Source: Hermatobates lingyangjiaoensis
Lineage: Eukaryota > Arthropoda > Insecta > Hemiptera > Hermatobatidae
Assembly (NCBI GenBank): GCA_026182355.1
Contig: JAPFBL010000171.1
Span: 186,001 to 250,000, forward strand
Reading direction: 5' to 3'
DNA: 64,000 nt
Numbering within the stretch: position 1 is the first letter of the stretch; every line of letters begins with the position of its first letter. The position numbers were made by a program, and so were the translations under genes. Of the stretch, positions 47,593-58,342 are shown one piece after another. Under the pieces are notes generated by a model. It saw only the letters and a list, made by a program, of their open reading frames with translations. It was not told the DNA's origin and made no database searches.

Positions 47593-47789
47593 AAATTCAC
47601 ATAAACAATCAAAGAAATAACAATCAATGATCAAGCCACAATATGAAATGGGAAAACAAGACTAAGATCTTTCAACCGTAACAAACAGTTTTCATCAGAG
47701 TCAAAAAACCCAACTGACGACTTGACATCATCAGTTGGGTTTTACATCTTAGTTTTGTTTTCCCATTTCATATTGTGGTTTGATAATTT
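47593..47789. mobile_element. Family A hairpin element, copy 10
   Basis: The element fits exactly between TA tracts 47555-47592 and 47789-47805. The left arm has an intact ribozyme core. The right arm has lost the core and goes from CAGTTGGGTTTTAC straight to ATCTTAG. Confidence 0.7.
47660..47702 (-). ncRNA. Hammerhead ribozyme motif in family A copy 10
   Basis: On the minus strand: GACU, CUGAUGA, unpaired A, stem II AACUG/CGGUU (one G-U pair), GAAA, then G-AU-C stem III, UU and AGUC. The core is complete and stem I is GACU/AGUC. Stem II carries different bases from copy 6 yet still pairs. Confidence 0.72.
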
Positions 47790-47910
47790 ATATATATATA
47801 TATATGGATTAATTTACCACATGGAAACTAATTTGGAAAGAATGCTCTAAGGCCTTTCGTCAACAAATCGTCAGAGTGCAAGTCACTGGTAAATTAATCC
47901 ATTGTATTTA
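47790..47910. mobile_element. Short inverted-repeat element with ribozyme-like core
   Basis: Arms GGATTAATTTACCA (47806) and its complement near 47889 enclose a segment whose minus strand reads CUGACGA, a weak stem, GAAAG-GC-CUU and AGAG. That is hammerhead-like but stem II is poor. Flanked by TA tracts 47789-47805 and 47947-47985. A decayed relative (AATGCTCTGAGGCCTTTT) is at 57330. Confidence 0.5.
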
Positions 47911-47943
47911 CATCAAGTTTTTTTGATTTTATTATGTTATAAT

Positions 47944-47946
<3 letters not shown>

Positions 47947-47985
<39 letters not shown>
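47947..47985. repeat. (TA)n microsatellite
   Basis: TA tract to the right of the element at 47790-47910. Confidence 0.97.
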
Positions 47986-47989
<4 letters not shown>

Positions 47990-49419
47990 TACCAATGAAT
48001 ACTTTATTAGAATAAAATTTATACCTTGAACATGGAGAAAAAAATTTAACTCTCTTTTTCTAACCAAAGAGGGTTTGTTTTATCGAGTATATTCCTATTT
48101 TCATTAGAACCCATCAAAAGGTGTGAGTTTTATCGGGTTGATAAAATAATGTGGATGGGCTTATTAGAAAACAATATAACTGAATGGAAAAAAAGTTAAT
48201 TTTTTTAACCAAAGGTTGTTAATCACCGCCAAAGAACCTCAAGTGTACTACGGTGCCTTGTAACATACTGGGTGGTAATAAATATTCAACTTATTCAACA
48301 ATGTCTTGCTTCCTAATCCTTGGGAACTAACTTTCAAGGTGTAATATTCATTTAATAGCTTCTTCTACTCTTGAACTAATTTCATATCTTCTCTTATTTC
48401 ACACAATTAAGTCAAGAACAGTAAATTTTTCTTCTGAAAGAAGCATATATTGAATAAGTTGAATATAACTTGTTTTGACAGTCTAGTGTGGGAGAATGGG
48501 TGCCATAACAAAGATTAAACAGCCCATAGGCGTGTTGTTATGAAACTTTATTAGTCTCCTCTCGACCTAAGCTTATGTTAAATCCATTTCAGGAAACCAT
48601 TTTGAATTTAGTTAGTGACAAAAGAAATAGTTATAGTTGAATAATAAATTATTAATAATTACCAGTTGATAACAAAGAAAATAGTGTTACACTTGGTTTA
48701 AGGCTGCTTTGATTCTACTTATTATGAACACTATGTACAAATATTACTGTACATTCATATATACATCACAAAGTGGAAATGCGCCAATAAAAATTATAAT
48801 ATTTAATAACATCCAACTGAGAAATGTGTAAGATATACTGTAAAATAACAATTAAATGTATTTTAAGTTAATTACATGATAAAGTGTAAAACTTCAGGTA
48901 TAAGTCAAAATAAAAGATAGAAGTTCATACAGAAACTATAACAATGTGTAGTCTTTCAAACAGACTGCAAGCTAAGGTGTCAAAGTTCAAGAAGAGTATA
49001 GCAAACGTGGATATTCTGGTAGACCTAGTCAAAATTGTAAACATTGAAATTATAGAATGAGGGGTGGAATTACACTCAGTCATAAAATAAAGTCAAAAAG
49101 CCTTTTTAGGAAATACATTGTGTTGATTTTAAGGATATCTCACAACAAATTCTAAACGTTCAAGTTGACCTTTGGTCAATACTTTAAAGTTCATGTAAAA
49201 CGAAAAATTAATTGTGGAAGTTCAAGTGGAGCACATACTAAGGTTTAACTACTTAGTATCCTTCGTACTTAGAAGTCGGTCCACGTGTATGTGTAATTTC
49301 ATTTCTGGGAGCTTGATTGTATAAATCACAATAACAGAAAGAAAATGCAGAATTAAAAGAGTTTAGATAAAGAAATGATCTAATGTTTTTAATCTTTGAT
49401 AGAAACAAAGGCGTTTTAA

Positions 49420-49930
49420 TATTATAGCGAGGGACTGATGAAATATAATGATGAGTTCATTTCGGGGATATAGGGAGAAGAGAAAGAAGAGGGGGGAATA
49501 AATAATTAATAGGTATAATTCGACAGGAGCCTGTGCAGGTAGGTTATGGAAATGAGCGCATTCCAAGTGGTATTCTAATGGTAGACCGGGACCGTAAGTG
49601 AGCCCTGTCGCCCCTTACAACTAAAAATTGCCCCCGTCTTGCCGCCTCCTTTCAGCTTTTTTTCCTCATTTTGCTCGACTTCTTTTTCTCCTTTTTTGCG
49701 CTTGATTGTAGAAAAGCAACCAACGTTGGATGAAAATCACTAAAAAAAAAAAAAAAAAATCTCCTTTGGCTCCATAAAGAGGGAGCTCTATTTGGCCCTC
49801 TGATATTCGGCCAATTTGAGAGAGGTAGGAAAATGACATTTAATTTAGTGAATGTGGAGGGGACAATACCTGTCATTACCTGCTCATCAAAACATAACCT
49901 TCGGTTCACCCATTGGCGATATGGTCAAGT
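49420..49930. promoter_or_regulatory. GC-richer island, candidate enhancer
   Basis: Contains GAAATATAATGATGAG, GAATAAATAATTAATAGG, GCCCCTTACAAC and GGTAATGACAGG (minus strand). It includes an A run at 49741-49759. Confidence 0.3.
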
Positions 49931-50190
49931 ATTCACCTGGCTTATGGAATTACTGAAAAAAAAAAAAAGCTGATTTGCCGTAAAGACTGACCAAACCTCT
50001 GGAACATTTTCAAACATTGCTTGAAGAGGTGTTCTTAATTATTTTCTGACTGTTCGCTGTTTAAATAATCAGACCCTGGTTTTGCATAATTTATTTATGT
50101 AAATTAATATTTTCTTTTATTCTTCATAATTATATGAACATTAAATTCTTCATGCTGTAAAGAGCTTGAAATTCATTTATGCATATATAT

Positions 50191-50569
50191 ATTATTAAAA
50201 ACGTAACCATAGTTGGCAGAAACTTGCTTCTTTATAAGTTTCTCTATCTTCCTAAATAAGGATTTTGTTGTTGTATCTAAACTATATAACAAACTTCCTA
50301 CACAGTTAACAGTCAACATGTTTCAACATGTTGATTAATCTCTTAATCTCTCTAATTGACTCTACTTTGCTTATATAAAGGAAAAAACTATTGAGAATTA
50401 TTCTCGTCTTGAAGATGGCTCTATGAAAGAGGTGAAACATGTTGACTGTTAACTGTGTAGGAAGTTTGTTATATAGTTTAGATACAACAACAAAATCCTT
50501 ATTTAGGAAGATAGAGAAACTTATAAAGAAGCAAGTTTCTACCAACTATGGTTACGTTTTTAATAATAT
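50191..50569. mobile_element. Long inverted repeat with one ribozyme motif
   Basis: Arms of about 125-135 bp (50191-50314 and 50434-50569) are nearly identical. The spacer of about 120 bp carries the 5' half of a hammerhead that continues into the right arm. The left arm keeps only the 3' half. Edges are TA-poor but AT-rich. Confidence 0.7.
50406..50447 (+). ncRNA. Hammerhead ribozyme-like motif in the 50-kb inverted repeat
   Basis: GUC, UUGAAGA (U for C at the first core base), unpaired U, stem II GGCUCU/AGAGGU with one mismatch, GAAAC 50434-50438, AU loop, GUU and GAC. GUC/GAC forms stem I. It has the same deviation as the 33-kb element. Confidence 0.5.
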
Positions 50570-50617
50570 GTGCTTAAAAGAAGGACTCCTACCAAAATTC
50601 ACAAATATATATATATA

Positions 50618-50765
50618 ATTAAAGTTCCTACTGTAAAACCCAAAAAGAGGACTAATACTCACGACTCTCAATCATTTCGGTTTTCTTGCCCTCTTCAGGA
50701 GAGGGGAAAAAGAGAAAGAGGAAGTTACACCGGAATAGGGACGTAAAGGTGTCCAACAACCGCTT
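50618..50765. mobile_element. Ribozyme-like fragment between TA runs
   Basis: Between TA runs at 50604-50617 and 50766-50778. The minus strand near 50665-50705 reads CUCUC, CUGAAGA, a GG/CC stem with a long loop, GAAAU-GA-UU, then GAGAG. CUCUC/GAGAG gives a 5-bp stem I. Stem III is minimal. Confidence 0.45.
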
Positions 50766-50778
50766 TATATATATATAA

Positions 50779-50919
50779 TAAGATTATATAATAAAGATTT
50801 CACATAAACACGTGAAATAACAATCAATCAGTTGGGTTTTCGACTCTGACGAAGACTGCTTGTTTCAGTTGAAAGATCTTAGTTTTGTTTCTCATTTCAT
50901 ATTGTGGTTTGATCAAACC
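50779..50919 (+). mobile_element. Family A element lacking its left core, copy 11
   Basis: The left outer end (AAGATTTCACATAAACACG, AACAATCAAT) is joined directly to a complete right arm beginning CAGTTGGGTTTTCGACTC and ending GTGGTTTGATC. A TA run precedes it. Confidence 0.65.
50842..50884 (+). ncRNA. Hammerhead ribozyme motif in family A copy 11
   Basis: GACU 50842-50845, CUGACGA 50846-50852, unpaired A, stem II GACUG/CAGUU, GAAA 50871-50874, G-AU-C, cleavage base U50880, then AGUU pairing with GACU through one G-U. Stem II shows a compensatory pair (U-A for C-G) relative to copies 6 and 12. Confidence 0.72.
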
Positions 50920-51712
50920 TGAAAGGAGTTTTACTGTTTGACTCTAAACTAAACTTCGATAAAGAAAAATAGTGTTGTAATATGTGGCCGTGATAAGAAA
51001 ACATTGAATATATATATACATTATATGGGATAAATCACCGATTATAATGAAACTACGATCAATATTTTAAACAAAAGCTTTTCAAAGAAAAATAGTAAGA
51101 AAAGTTGATTCAAAGTAAATAATTCCTCTTTAATATTTTCCTTATGATCTACAACTCAAAATATTGATAGTAATATGTGCTTTCATTTGTTCTATGCCTA
51201 GAGTTTTTATTTGCCAGTTTAAAACCGTCATGGTTATTTACTTCCAATGTAGCCACGGTAATGAGGCAAATAACATTGAATTTACAATTTGCTTTATGGT
51301 TTTAATGCGTTGGATAAACCCTTTCAATATTCCTCATGAAAATTTTTATATTTCGACAAATGATTCAGTTCTATGTAAGTTCATATAGTGATATTTTATT
51401 TAACTGACACTTCTGTATCAGACAATCCTAAAAAAAACATTAAGTTTAGTGCTTCATCTATTTTACGACTGTGAGACGCTTATTACGGTCAATATTTTTA
51501 TAAATTTTGGTACTTTGTAAATGGTGAGGAAACACTATTTAATCACTTTTTAACAAATCGCTGTTTACAGATATGTTTTTAAAGCCTGAATAGTTAAAAG
51601 GTGCAAGTAATTGGGTTGTTGGTTTTTGAATACTGTTCAAGTGTAACATATATGGTGTAAGATGCAATACTTGGTTGTTGATTGACTCGTCTGACAGAAT
51701 GACATGTTGCAG

Positions 51713-51894
51713 GCGAGGGCCAGGACGAGTGTATCCGGTGCGGCAAGATGACCGCTTGCGGCGAAGGAAGAGTGTGCACCGCCTGTCTCGACCACGAGTC
51801 CGAAAGGAACAATGATTCCGAGGAATCTAATCCTGCCGTGACAGGAGTTCACGGCGAGGAAGACAAAGAACGCCCAGTGGCCTGTGTCCAGTAG
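51713..51894 (+). CDS. C2H2 zinc-finger transcription factor, terminal exon (Cys-rich acidic C-terminus)
   Basis: This is the last coding exon. The acceptor TTGCAG ends at 51712. The two bases GC complete the Gly codon from finger 3, then 59 codons run to TAG at 51892-51894. Right after the finger comes a cysteine cluster spaced C-x2-C-x5-C-x5-C-x2-C (starting ECIRC, ending CTAC). It looks like a small extra zinc-binding knuckle rather than a C2H2 finger. The remainder is hydrophilic and acidic (DHESERNNDSEES, then GEEDKERP) and ends in VACVQ. The exon is the most GC-rich coding stretch here, and its third positions are mostly G or C, supporting coding use. The C-terminal knuckle should be the best handle for ortholog assignment. 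I do not recognise a named domain in it. Confidence 0.85.
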
Positions 51895-52843
51895 AAGAGC
51901 TCCCAAACCAAGTGCCTTCATCAACACTCTTACATGCTTGAGAATCCTCCGTCCTAGCTTTACAGATGTGTTTACCACATCACAACATGTGCAATGTAAT
52001 TTACTAATTTAGCGTTTACATATTTATTAAATACAAATAACAGCCTCAAGGCTACCAAACAACAACAAATATCTCTTTAGTATCGCAGTCCAATAAATTC
52101 TTTCCTCGAATAAATAGACGCTAGAGATTAAAAAACACGTTTTGCCTACCTTTCCACAAATAATGTTAACAAGGATATAAATTAAGTCACGCATTTGAAT
52201 ATATTATAAATTTGATTGATTTATCATGAGTTTAATTATCACTGGTATTAGATAATTACTCATTAATAATTTCTGAACACAAACTAATAGATACAAATTA
52301 CTCAACTATTAAATGATAATCACCCCACCTTGATAAGTTTCAGTAACAAATGATTACTGCAAACCAAAACTGATAACATTTGACAGGTGTTACTCTTTGG
52401 ACATCACATGCTGACTTCAAACTTCTTAACCAACACCAATGTGATGATAATTCCCAAGATCTCATTTACTCTTAATTTTCTTTTTGTTATTATGAAAATA
52501 TAAAGTTTTAATTATAGTTGTAGAATCGGTTTTACTACTTGTAAATGCACGTGTATTTATTTCGAGAGATGCTCATTAGATGAGGTCATTTAAAGTTATA
52601 TGTTTTATTTTCTCTTTAAATGTATTCCACTATATGAACTAACATTTTATTAAATGATTAGTGCTGGACAAATAGTTTATATTTTGATTATATATTGTAT
52701 TCCTCAGATACTGACCTGTAACCCTTGTTAGTGAAAGCGTCTGTATTGTTTACTTTAGTGTAAGGTAACTGTATTTCCCCTGAGTACGCAATCGTACTTA
52801 CGACTCATAGTTAACGTACAACATACGTTAACGTAACAAATTC

Positions 52844-52895
52844 TGTAAATAATCTATCTTATGTTATCTAGTCATGTAAATAACTTTTGTAAATA
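52844..52895 (+). promoter_or_regulatory. Cluster of three Pumilio response elements
   Basis: TGTAAATA occurs at 52844-52851, 52875-52882 and 52888-52895. This matches the PUF/Pumilio consensus UGUANAUA, a translational repression and decay site in many developmental mRNAs. All three lie within 52 bases, directly upstream of and overlapping the likely poly(A) signal. AT-rich DNA makes single matches common, but three exact copies at this position are suggestive. Confidence 0.45.
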
Positions 52896-52897
52896 AA
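52892..52897 (+). terminator. Candidate poly(A) signal
   Basis: This is a canonical AATAAA followed within about 15-25 bases by a TG/T-rich stretch (TATGTGTTATATTTTTT). It is the best-placed signal for the zinc-finger transcript, though other hexamers exist upstream. Confidence 0.45.
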
Positions 52898-55771
52898 TAT
52901 GTGTTATATTTTTTATAAATACATAATTTTATTGATTTTTTTGATTGATTCTATCGAATTACCTTCACAAGTTTAGTAATTAATGAAAAAAAAACGACCT
53001 TTGAGTTGTTATAAACAAAACTGGTTGAAAGAAATCTATTTTTAACATAATAATCGTTTGAAAGAATCCCGTAGAAATCTCAAGTACAGACTGCAGCAGC
53101 CAGCGGTGCTCAACTTTCATTTATGTCGTTCTAAGCTGATTTTTGTCTACTTTCTAAATTAAATTAAATAGCAAAAAAAAGTATATATAAAACCTATTTA
53201 TAATAGATTTTATAGACCTTCTGGTTATTCATAGCAGGTAATGAAACATACAATGTTATACTTTATAAATTTTTCATTCTTCTAATTTTAGAATTTGCCT
53301 ATCCTGCTTGAAACTCATATTACAAGCATCATCAAAATTTACTTCAATCTGTTAATTCCAAATTTCTTAAGAAGCTTTCTCATAGATCTAGTTATTCTAC
53401 AGATTCGTCTTAATATTCTCACTCTTGTACCCGACTTTATATTCCTGATCTTCTTTTCTGCAGAACCTATTATGACGTCATATTCACGCATAAATTGTTA
53501 AATAATTTATTTAATTTCTCTTCTTTCATTTCCTAACTACATTTGAAAACACTATCATATAATTTAAAAAACGCAGTAATCATTCAATTTTCCAAGCCAT
53601 AAAAATAATTATTTGCTTCATTCTCCACTGTCTCGTATGATGATAATGTATAATGATCTGTATAGCGTTGTCGATTTTTTCAATTGGGATATAAAGAAAT
53701 TTTAAAAAAGTCTACTACTTAAATTAAAAATAAACTAAAAGTAAAAATTAAAAGTAATAGGAAATTTAAAAAATTTTTATTAGCGAAAATAAAAATTTCT
53801 AGGTATCCATCATTGTGTTACAGTTGGTTAAATGTCAATGACTCAATCTTGTTTGATTTAATTGTCATTATCATTATGCGTAAATGGAGTTTGTTTGTTT
53901 AGTATTTATTAATTAATGTAAACGTAAAATAGACATTGTGTGAAAAGGAATTTGATTCACGTATAAATAAATAAATAATCTAATAAATTTCTTAAAAGTT
54001 AAAGAATATACCATTATATATAGTATAGGCAGTGGGCCGATATCATAAATAAAACAAAAGCATTGGGATCATATGTATTTCTTGTAAGAAAACAGAGTAT
54101 TTTCCTGCTACGTTTTGTTTTTAAATCAACAACATGATTATTATAAGTTAATTTAGGGCCAAAAATCAATCATAAATCTTTTACATAGCCTACTCAGGTC
54201 ACAGTTTGCATTTAAATATGTTAAGATATATTATTGGAGTTTTTAAAGGGAAAAAGGATATTACCTAGAACTTAGAGAAATTTAGAATCAAATTATTGGA
54301 AGAACACCGGTTTAAAAGTTTCTTTATTGAATGTTGAAGATGCTTGCAATCACAAATACGTTTGTTATCCAAAGAATCAAACCAGAATGTCAAAATAATA
54401 GTACCGTACTCATAAAACTTGTACACTTGTGATGTCTTGGTGATGCTGCTGAATATACTTTGTTTTCGATGTGTGAGATTTAATCATCAGTGATAGCATT
54501 GTTGATAAAGATCCCCAGTTTGTAGATCATATTGATAATATGTTTCCATTCAAGGGATGTTAGAAATAAAGAATGAGGATATATTTCGTCACTTCAGGGA
54601 ATGTACGCTATTTCTTGCTTGAAAGATACTAATTATAAACAAATTTCAATATGGTATTGACGCCCTCTAGTGGCCAGCTATTATCTTTCTTTGCTTTTTT
54701 TATACAACATTCTCATGATTTCCAACACTCACCTTTAGGGAGAGTCACATGTTCTTGTTCAGGTTTCATGGGATCTATAATTACGAAAGAAACTGATAAA
54801 TCTTACAAAAATTATTTCAAATTCTATTTTATTTAAATTATTGTTATTGTATAAAAAAAATATTTATAGTTTTGAACAGAGCTGGTAGAAGTATTACATT
54901 AAATTATAAACAACGTAACAAAATCTCAACAAAAGACAATTAAAATCACGATATTGAAAAATTGTATTTTTTGCTCTTATTTCCTCAATATGAGTAAACT
55001 TAGGTAATGAATGCTTCACTTACCAACGTAAATTAATTGAAATTATAAAATTAAAGAGAATAAATCACTGCAATGGTAAATAACAAGTAGAGTACAACTT
55101 TGTATACAGTATATTCAAAAATGAAAAATAGTGGGATCAAAAATAATACAAATGCAAAAATTAAAAAGAAACCCTTCTTTCAGTTTAGTACTGTCCACAA
55201 TGCACGGCTTCTTGTGGAAAGTAAGTTTGGCTTATATAAAGGAATATCTATGGAGACAAAAAATTAATTTAACACTGATATCAGTTTGTATTCATCATGA
55301 TATTGTTATCTTAACTATAAATTGCATAAACTTAATTATAGTGCAGAAGTAGAATGAAAATCATGCATAGAAGTGACAATAATCTTGGAAAACATTCTAT
55401 ACAAATACCAGGAATGACCTTTTATAGGTTCAAGATTATTAGAAAATTTTACATATAAGCAACATAATTACAAGATATTTGTCCAAAAATCTCATAATGT
55501 CTAGGAAGAAACTTAAATTTTCAAGTTGTTTATTAGAAGCAACAAATGAATATATTGGTAGAGGTATGATATTTTAATTAATCATGACAGTTGAGAATCT
55601 ATAAATTTTGTTCTACTAGTATTCCTCAATGTAAACATCAATTTTTGAGTATTGTACAACTCTGTGTATGTTGGTTTCACGATCTAAAAAGGTACACGTT
55701 CTTTGAACTGGAGTCCAAAACAGTATTTGAATCTAAAATCTTCAAAACAGTTAGCCAACCCTACCACTTGA

Positions 55772-56037
55772 CCATGATTCGAAAAGATGAATTCTGACGT
55801 AAATTGAACCTTTTAATATTTTCATTTTAATCCATCAACATTTTGTGGGGATACTGCAGTCCACAATCTATGTTGCAGCCAAAATTATTGTTTTAAGCAT
55901 AATATTGCACAGACTATAGACAATTCTAGAAACTCTGTTTGTTGCCATCGTTTATATAGATTTACAAGCTAATATACATCAAAGATTTTGGAGTTAATGA
56001 ACCTTAGATAAGACAAATATGAAATTGAATTGCTTCT
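55772..56037 (+). repeat. 266-bp direct duplication, copy 1
   Basis: It runs from CCATGATTCGAAAAGAT to TTGAATTGCTTC and matches 58078-58342 with few differences. It is non-coding and not flanked by inverted ends. Confidence 0.88.
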
Positions 56038-56844
56038 GTAGTTTTTAAGTGGTTATTTATATATTTTAGGAGTTTGTTGTAAATTCTTGAAGCCAACTTC
56101 AATTATATATCATTAAATATTTGAAAATATTTGTTGGTTTTTATTAGAGATTTCTTTTTTATGGCAGTCGTAGCCAAAACGCATGTATTTAGAGGTAATT
56201 TGGTTCATAGATTAATCAGCCGCGTCGATTTCTAAACAGGTCTTTCGGTCGTTATGCCTTATAGGCTGCTCTTAACAGTTAATAGTTTCTAAAAATTAAT
56301 TAAATTCCGCAATTTATTTAAACCATTTAAATGGAACTTATAGTAGTTATATTTTGGCTACCAAGGACAGCGATCCTTAAATTACCTAACCTTCGATTTC
56401 TCTTTTCCCGTGCCTTTGACATATGCTAAACAAATATGTTTTTTGCTCATCACAATAATAGTGAGAACTATTTCATATAAGAATACTATTAATATTATGC
56501 TTTTATTATTAGTTTTCCGGGATAGCAGAAAAAAAGTGATTACATTTACCCTATTCATTACTAATACGGCTGAGTTTATTAGATACTGATAAATTATAAA
56601 TCTTTCAGTATGCTACTACGTAAATTAATTTAATAAGAAAAGTATCCGAAGATTCCTTTGTGTGAGCAGTAACTAAAGTTATGAAACCTAACTAATCAAT
56701 ATCACGAATTACTGATTAATTATTATATTACTATAAGTAAAGTATTGTGATCATGAAACATTTTGATCTCGAGATTTGGTGAATTTACATCATTAAAGAC
56801 TGGTTGTTTTCATTTGACCAACCCGTCAGCACCACTTCCTTGGT

Positions 56845-56911
56845 GTTTTCCTGATGATGAACACAAAGTGTTCGAAACGCGTTGAATAAAAAACTTCATT
56901 TGTGTGGAGAC
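56845..56911 (+). mobile_element. Family D solo ribozyme element
   Basis: This is a single, unpaired copy of the family D end: ribozyme core, then a spacer and the family's characteristic GTGGAGAC boundary. Unlike the copies at 5.4 and 62.7 kb it has no inverted partner, so it resembles one end of a truncated Penelope-type retroelement. It is not in a TA tract. Confidence 0.6.
56851..56884 (+). ncRNA. Hammerhead ribozyme motif, complete core
   Basis: The core is CUGAUGA 56851-56857, one unpaired U, stem II GAACAC/GUGUUC (59-64 with 68-73) closed by AAA, then GAAAC 74-78. Stem III is A-C/G-U with a 2-nt GC loop, and the predicted cleavage falls after U56883. Flanking bases UUUC and GAAUA form a short stem I with one mismatch. 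All conserved core bases of a type I hammerhead are present. One base between the core and stem II has no partner. Confidence 0.75.
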
Positions 56912-58077
56912 TTTTGTTGGTTTATCCATTTTACCTCAGAATGGTGAATTTACATGTTTTGAGGTTCCCAAAATCCTTTAAATGATGCCTCTGTATTTGT
57001 ATGTGGGTAGGTGTATATTAAAAAGTTTATATGGAAGCTGCAGTCTACAAACCATAATAGAATAAATTAATATTTTCCGCAAAAATGGGCTTCATAGTGT
57101 AGAATGAACTATGTAAAGAAGCTATGTAAACTTATAGTATGGTTGAGTGAGGGCCATCCAGAGTTTTATAATCGTTATTATGAATCCAAAAAGTATGAAT
57201 TTGACGACTTGTTTCTAATAAAATATAAGGTTTATTTTTATACATATAATATATATATTGTATAATCTGAAGTTTAAACCAAATGGAAAAAGCAAAATAA
57301 TTGAAATAAATGCTCTGAGGCCTTTTAATGTGTGAGCATAGAAAGTAAAAACTTAGAAGCTAATATTAAAGTAATGGAGAAGGAAGGTAACAAAACAGCT
57401 GGAAACACATTATGACAATATAGCTTGATAAGAAGAAATACCCTATAAGATTAAACAAAGCAGGTCCAAAAGTAAGTAATAGAAATATAATTCAATAATA
57501 ATAAAAAAGAAGAAAGTAAACAAAAAATTAAGCTTTATTATGTGAATCAATTGTGGTCTGTTGTTTTCAACAACAGATACAATACAGATACGGAGTATCT
57601 TTGTACTCAGTTTCTATATAAAATTGGGTGGAACTCAGTATTTGGCGTACGAATATTAGAGTATCGATCAAATAACTGCTTTGTCATGTTGGATAAAGTA
57701 ATATCAGTTTTTTTTGTATTACTGAGATGGATTTCTATCAGGAGTCATGGTGTTCATTGACGATGTATTAGAATAGGTTTTAATGTTATGTGCTGTTCAT
57801 TATTACCGTTAATGCAGACAGTAGGGTACTGATGTAGGGGATAGATTAATAAATGAGGAGTAATATTTTTCAGGTAGTATTTATTTAGATTATTGACTGA
57901 AATATTTATAAACATAAAGATTTCCAATGTATAATAAGGTTGTTAATTTGTATTCAGCATTTATACCTTTTATAAATATATTTATAAATTTACAACCTGA
58001 GGTTCTAACCACCTCTTCATTTCAGTGAACAAGAACAAGATAACTAGAACATTATATTTTTTTCAATAAGTATTTGT

Positions 58078-58342
58078 CCATGATTCGAAAAGATCAATCA
58101 TGATGTAAATTGAACCTTTTATATTTTCATTTTAATCCATCAAAATTTTGTGGGGATACTACAGTCCAGAACCTATGCTGCAGCCAAAATTATTGTTTTA
58201 AGCATAATATTGCACAGACTATAGACAATTCTAGAAACTCTGTTTGTTGCCATCATTTATATAGATTTACAAGCTAATATACATCAAAGATTTTGGAGTT
58301 AATGAACCTTAGATAAGACAAATATGAAAGTTGAATTGCTTC
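58078..58342 (+). repeat. 266-bp direct duplication, copy 2
   Basis: The partner of 55772-56037, 2.3 kb downstream in the same orientation. Most differences cluster in the first 100 bases; the last 150 are nearly identical. Confidence 0.88.

Larger units (their letters stand above)
45360..51712 (+). other. 6.35-kb intron before the terminal exon
   Basis: The intron runs from donor GTAAAG at 45360 to acceptor TTGCAG ending at 51712, phase 1. It is dense in TA tracts and hairpin elements (45691-45790, 47253-47790, 50191-50919) with GC-richer islands at 46330-46530 and 49420-49930. I see nothing in 45925-46320, 46540-47220, 47990-49410, 49940-50185 and 50925-51705, except a degenerate ribozyme-like remnant around 51465-51500. 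Confidence 0.85.
51895..52915 (+). other. Probable 3' UTR of the zinc-finger gene
   Basis: The region directly after the TAG is AT-rich and non-coding. It contains early AATAAA-like hexamers (about 52090 and 52110) that could give a short form, and a stronger candidate end at AATAAA 52892-52897 followed by a T-rich stretch. Three UGUAAAUA sites cluster just before that end. The extent is inferred from these signals; no transcript evidence is available. Confidence 0.55.
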
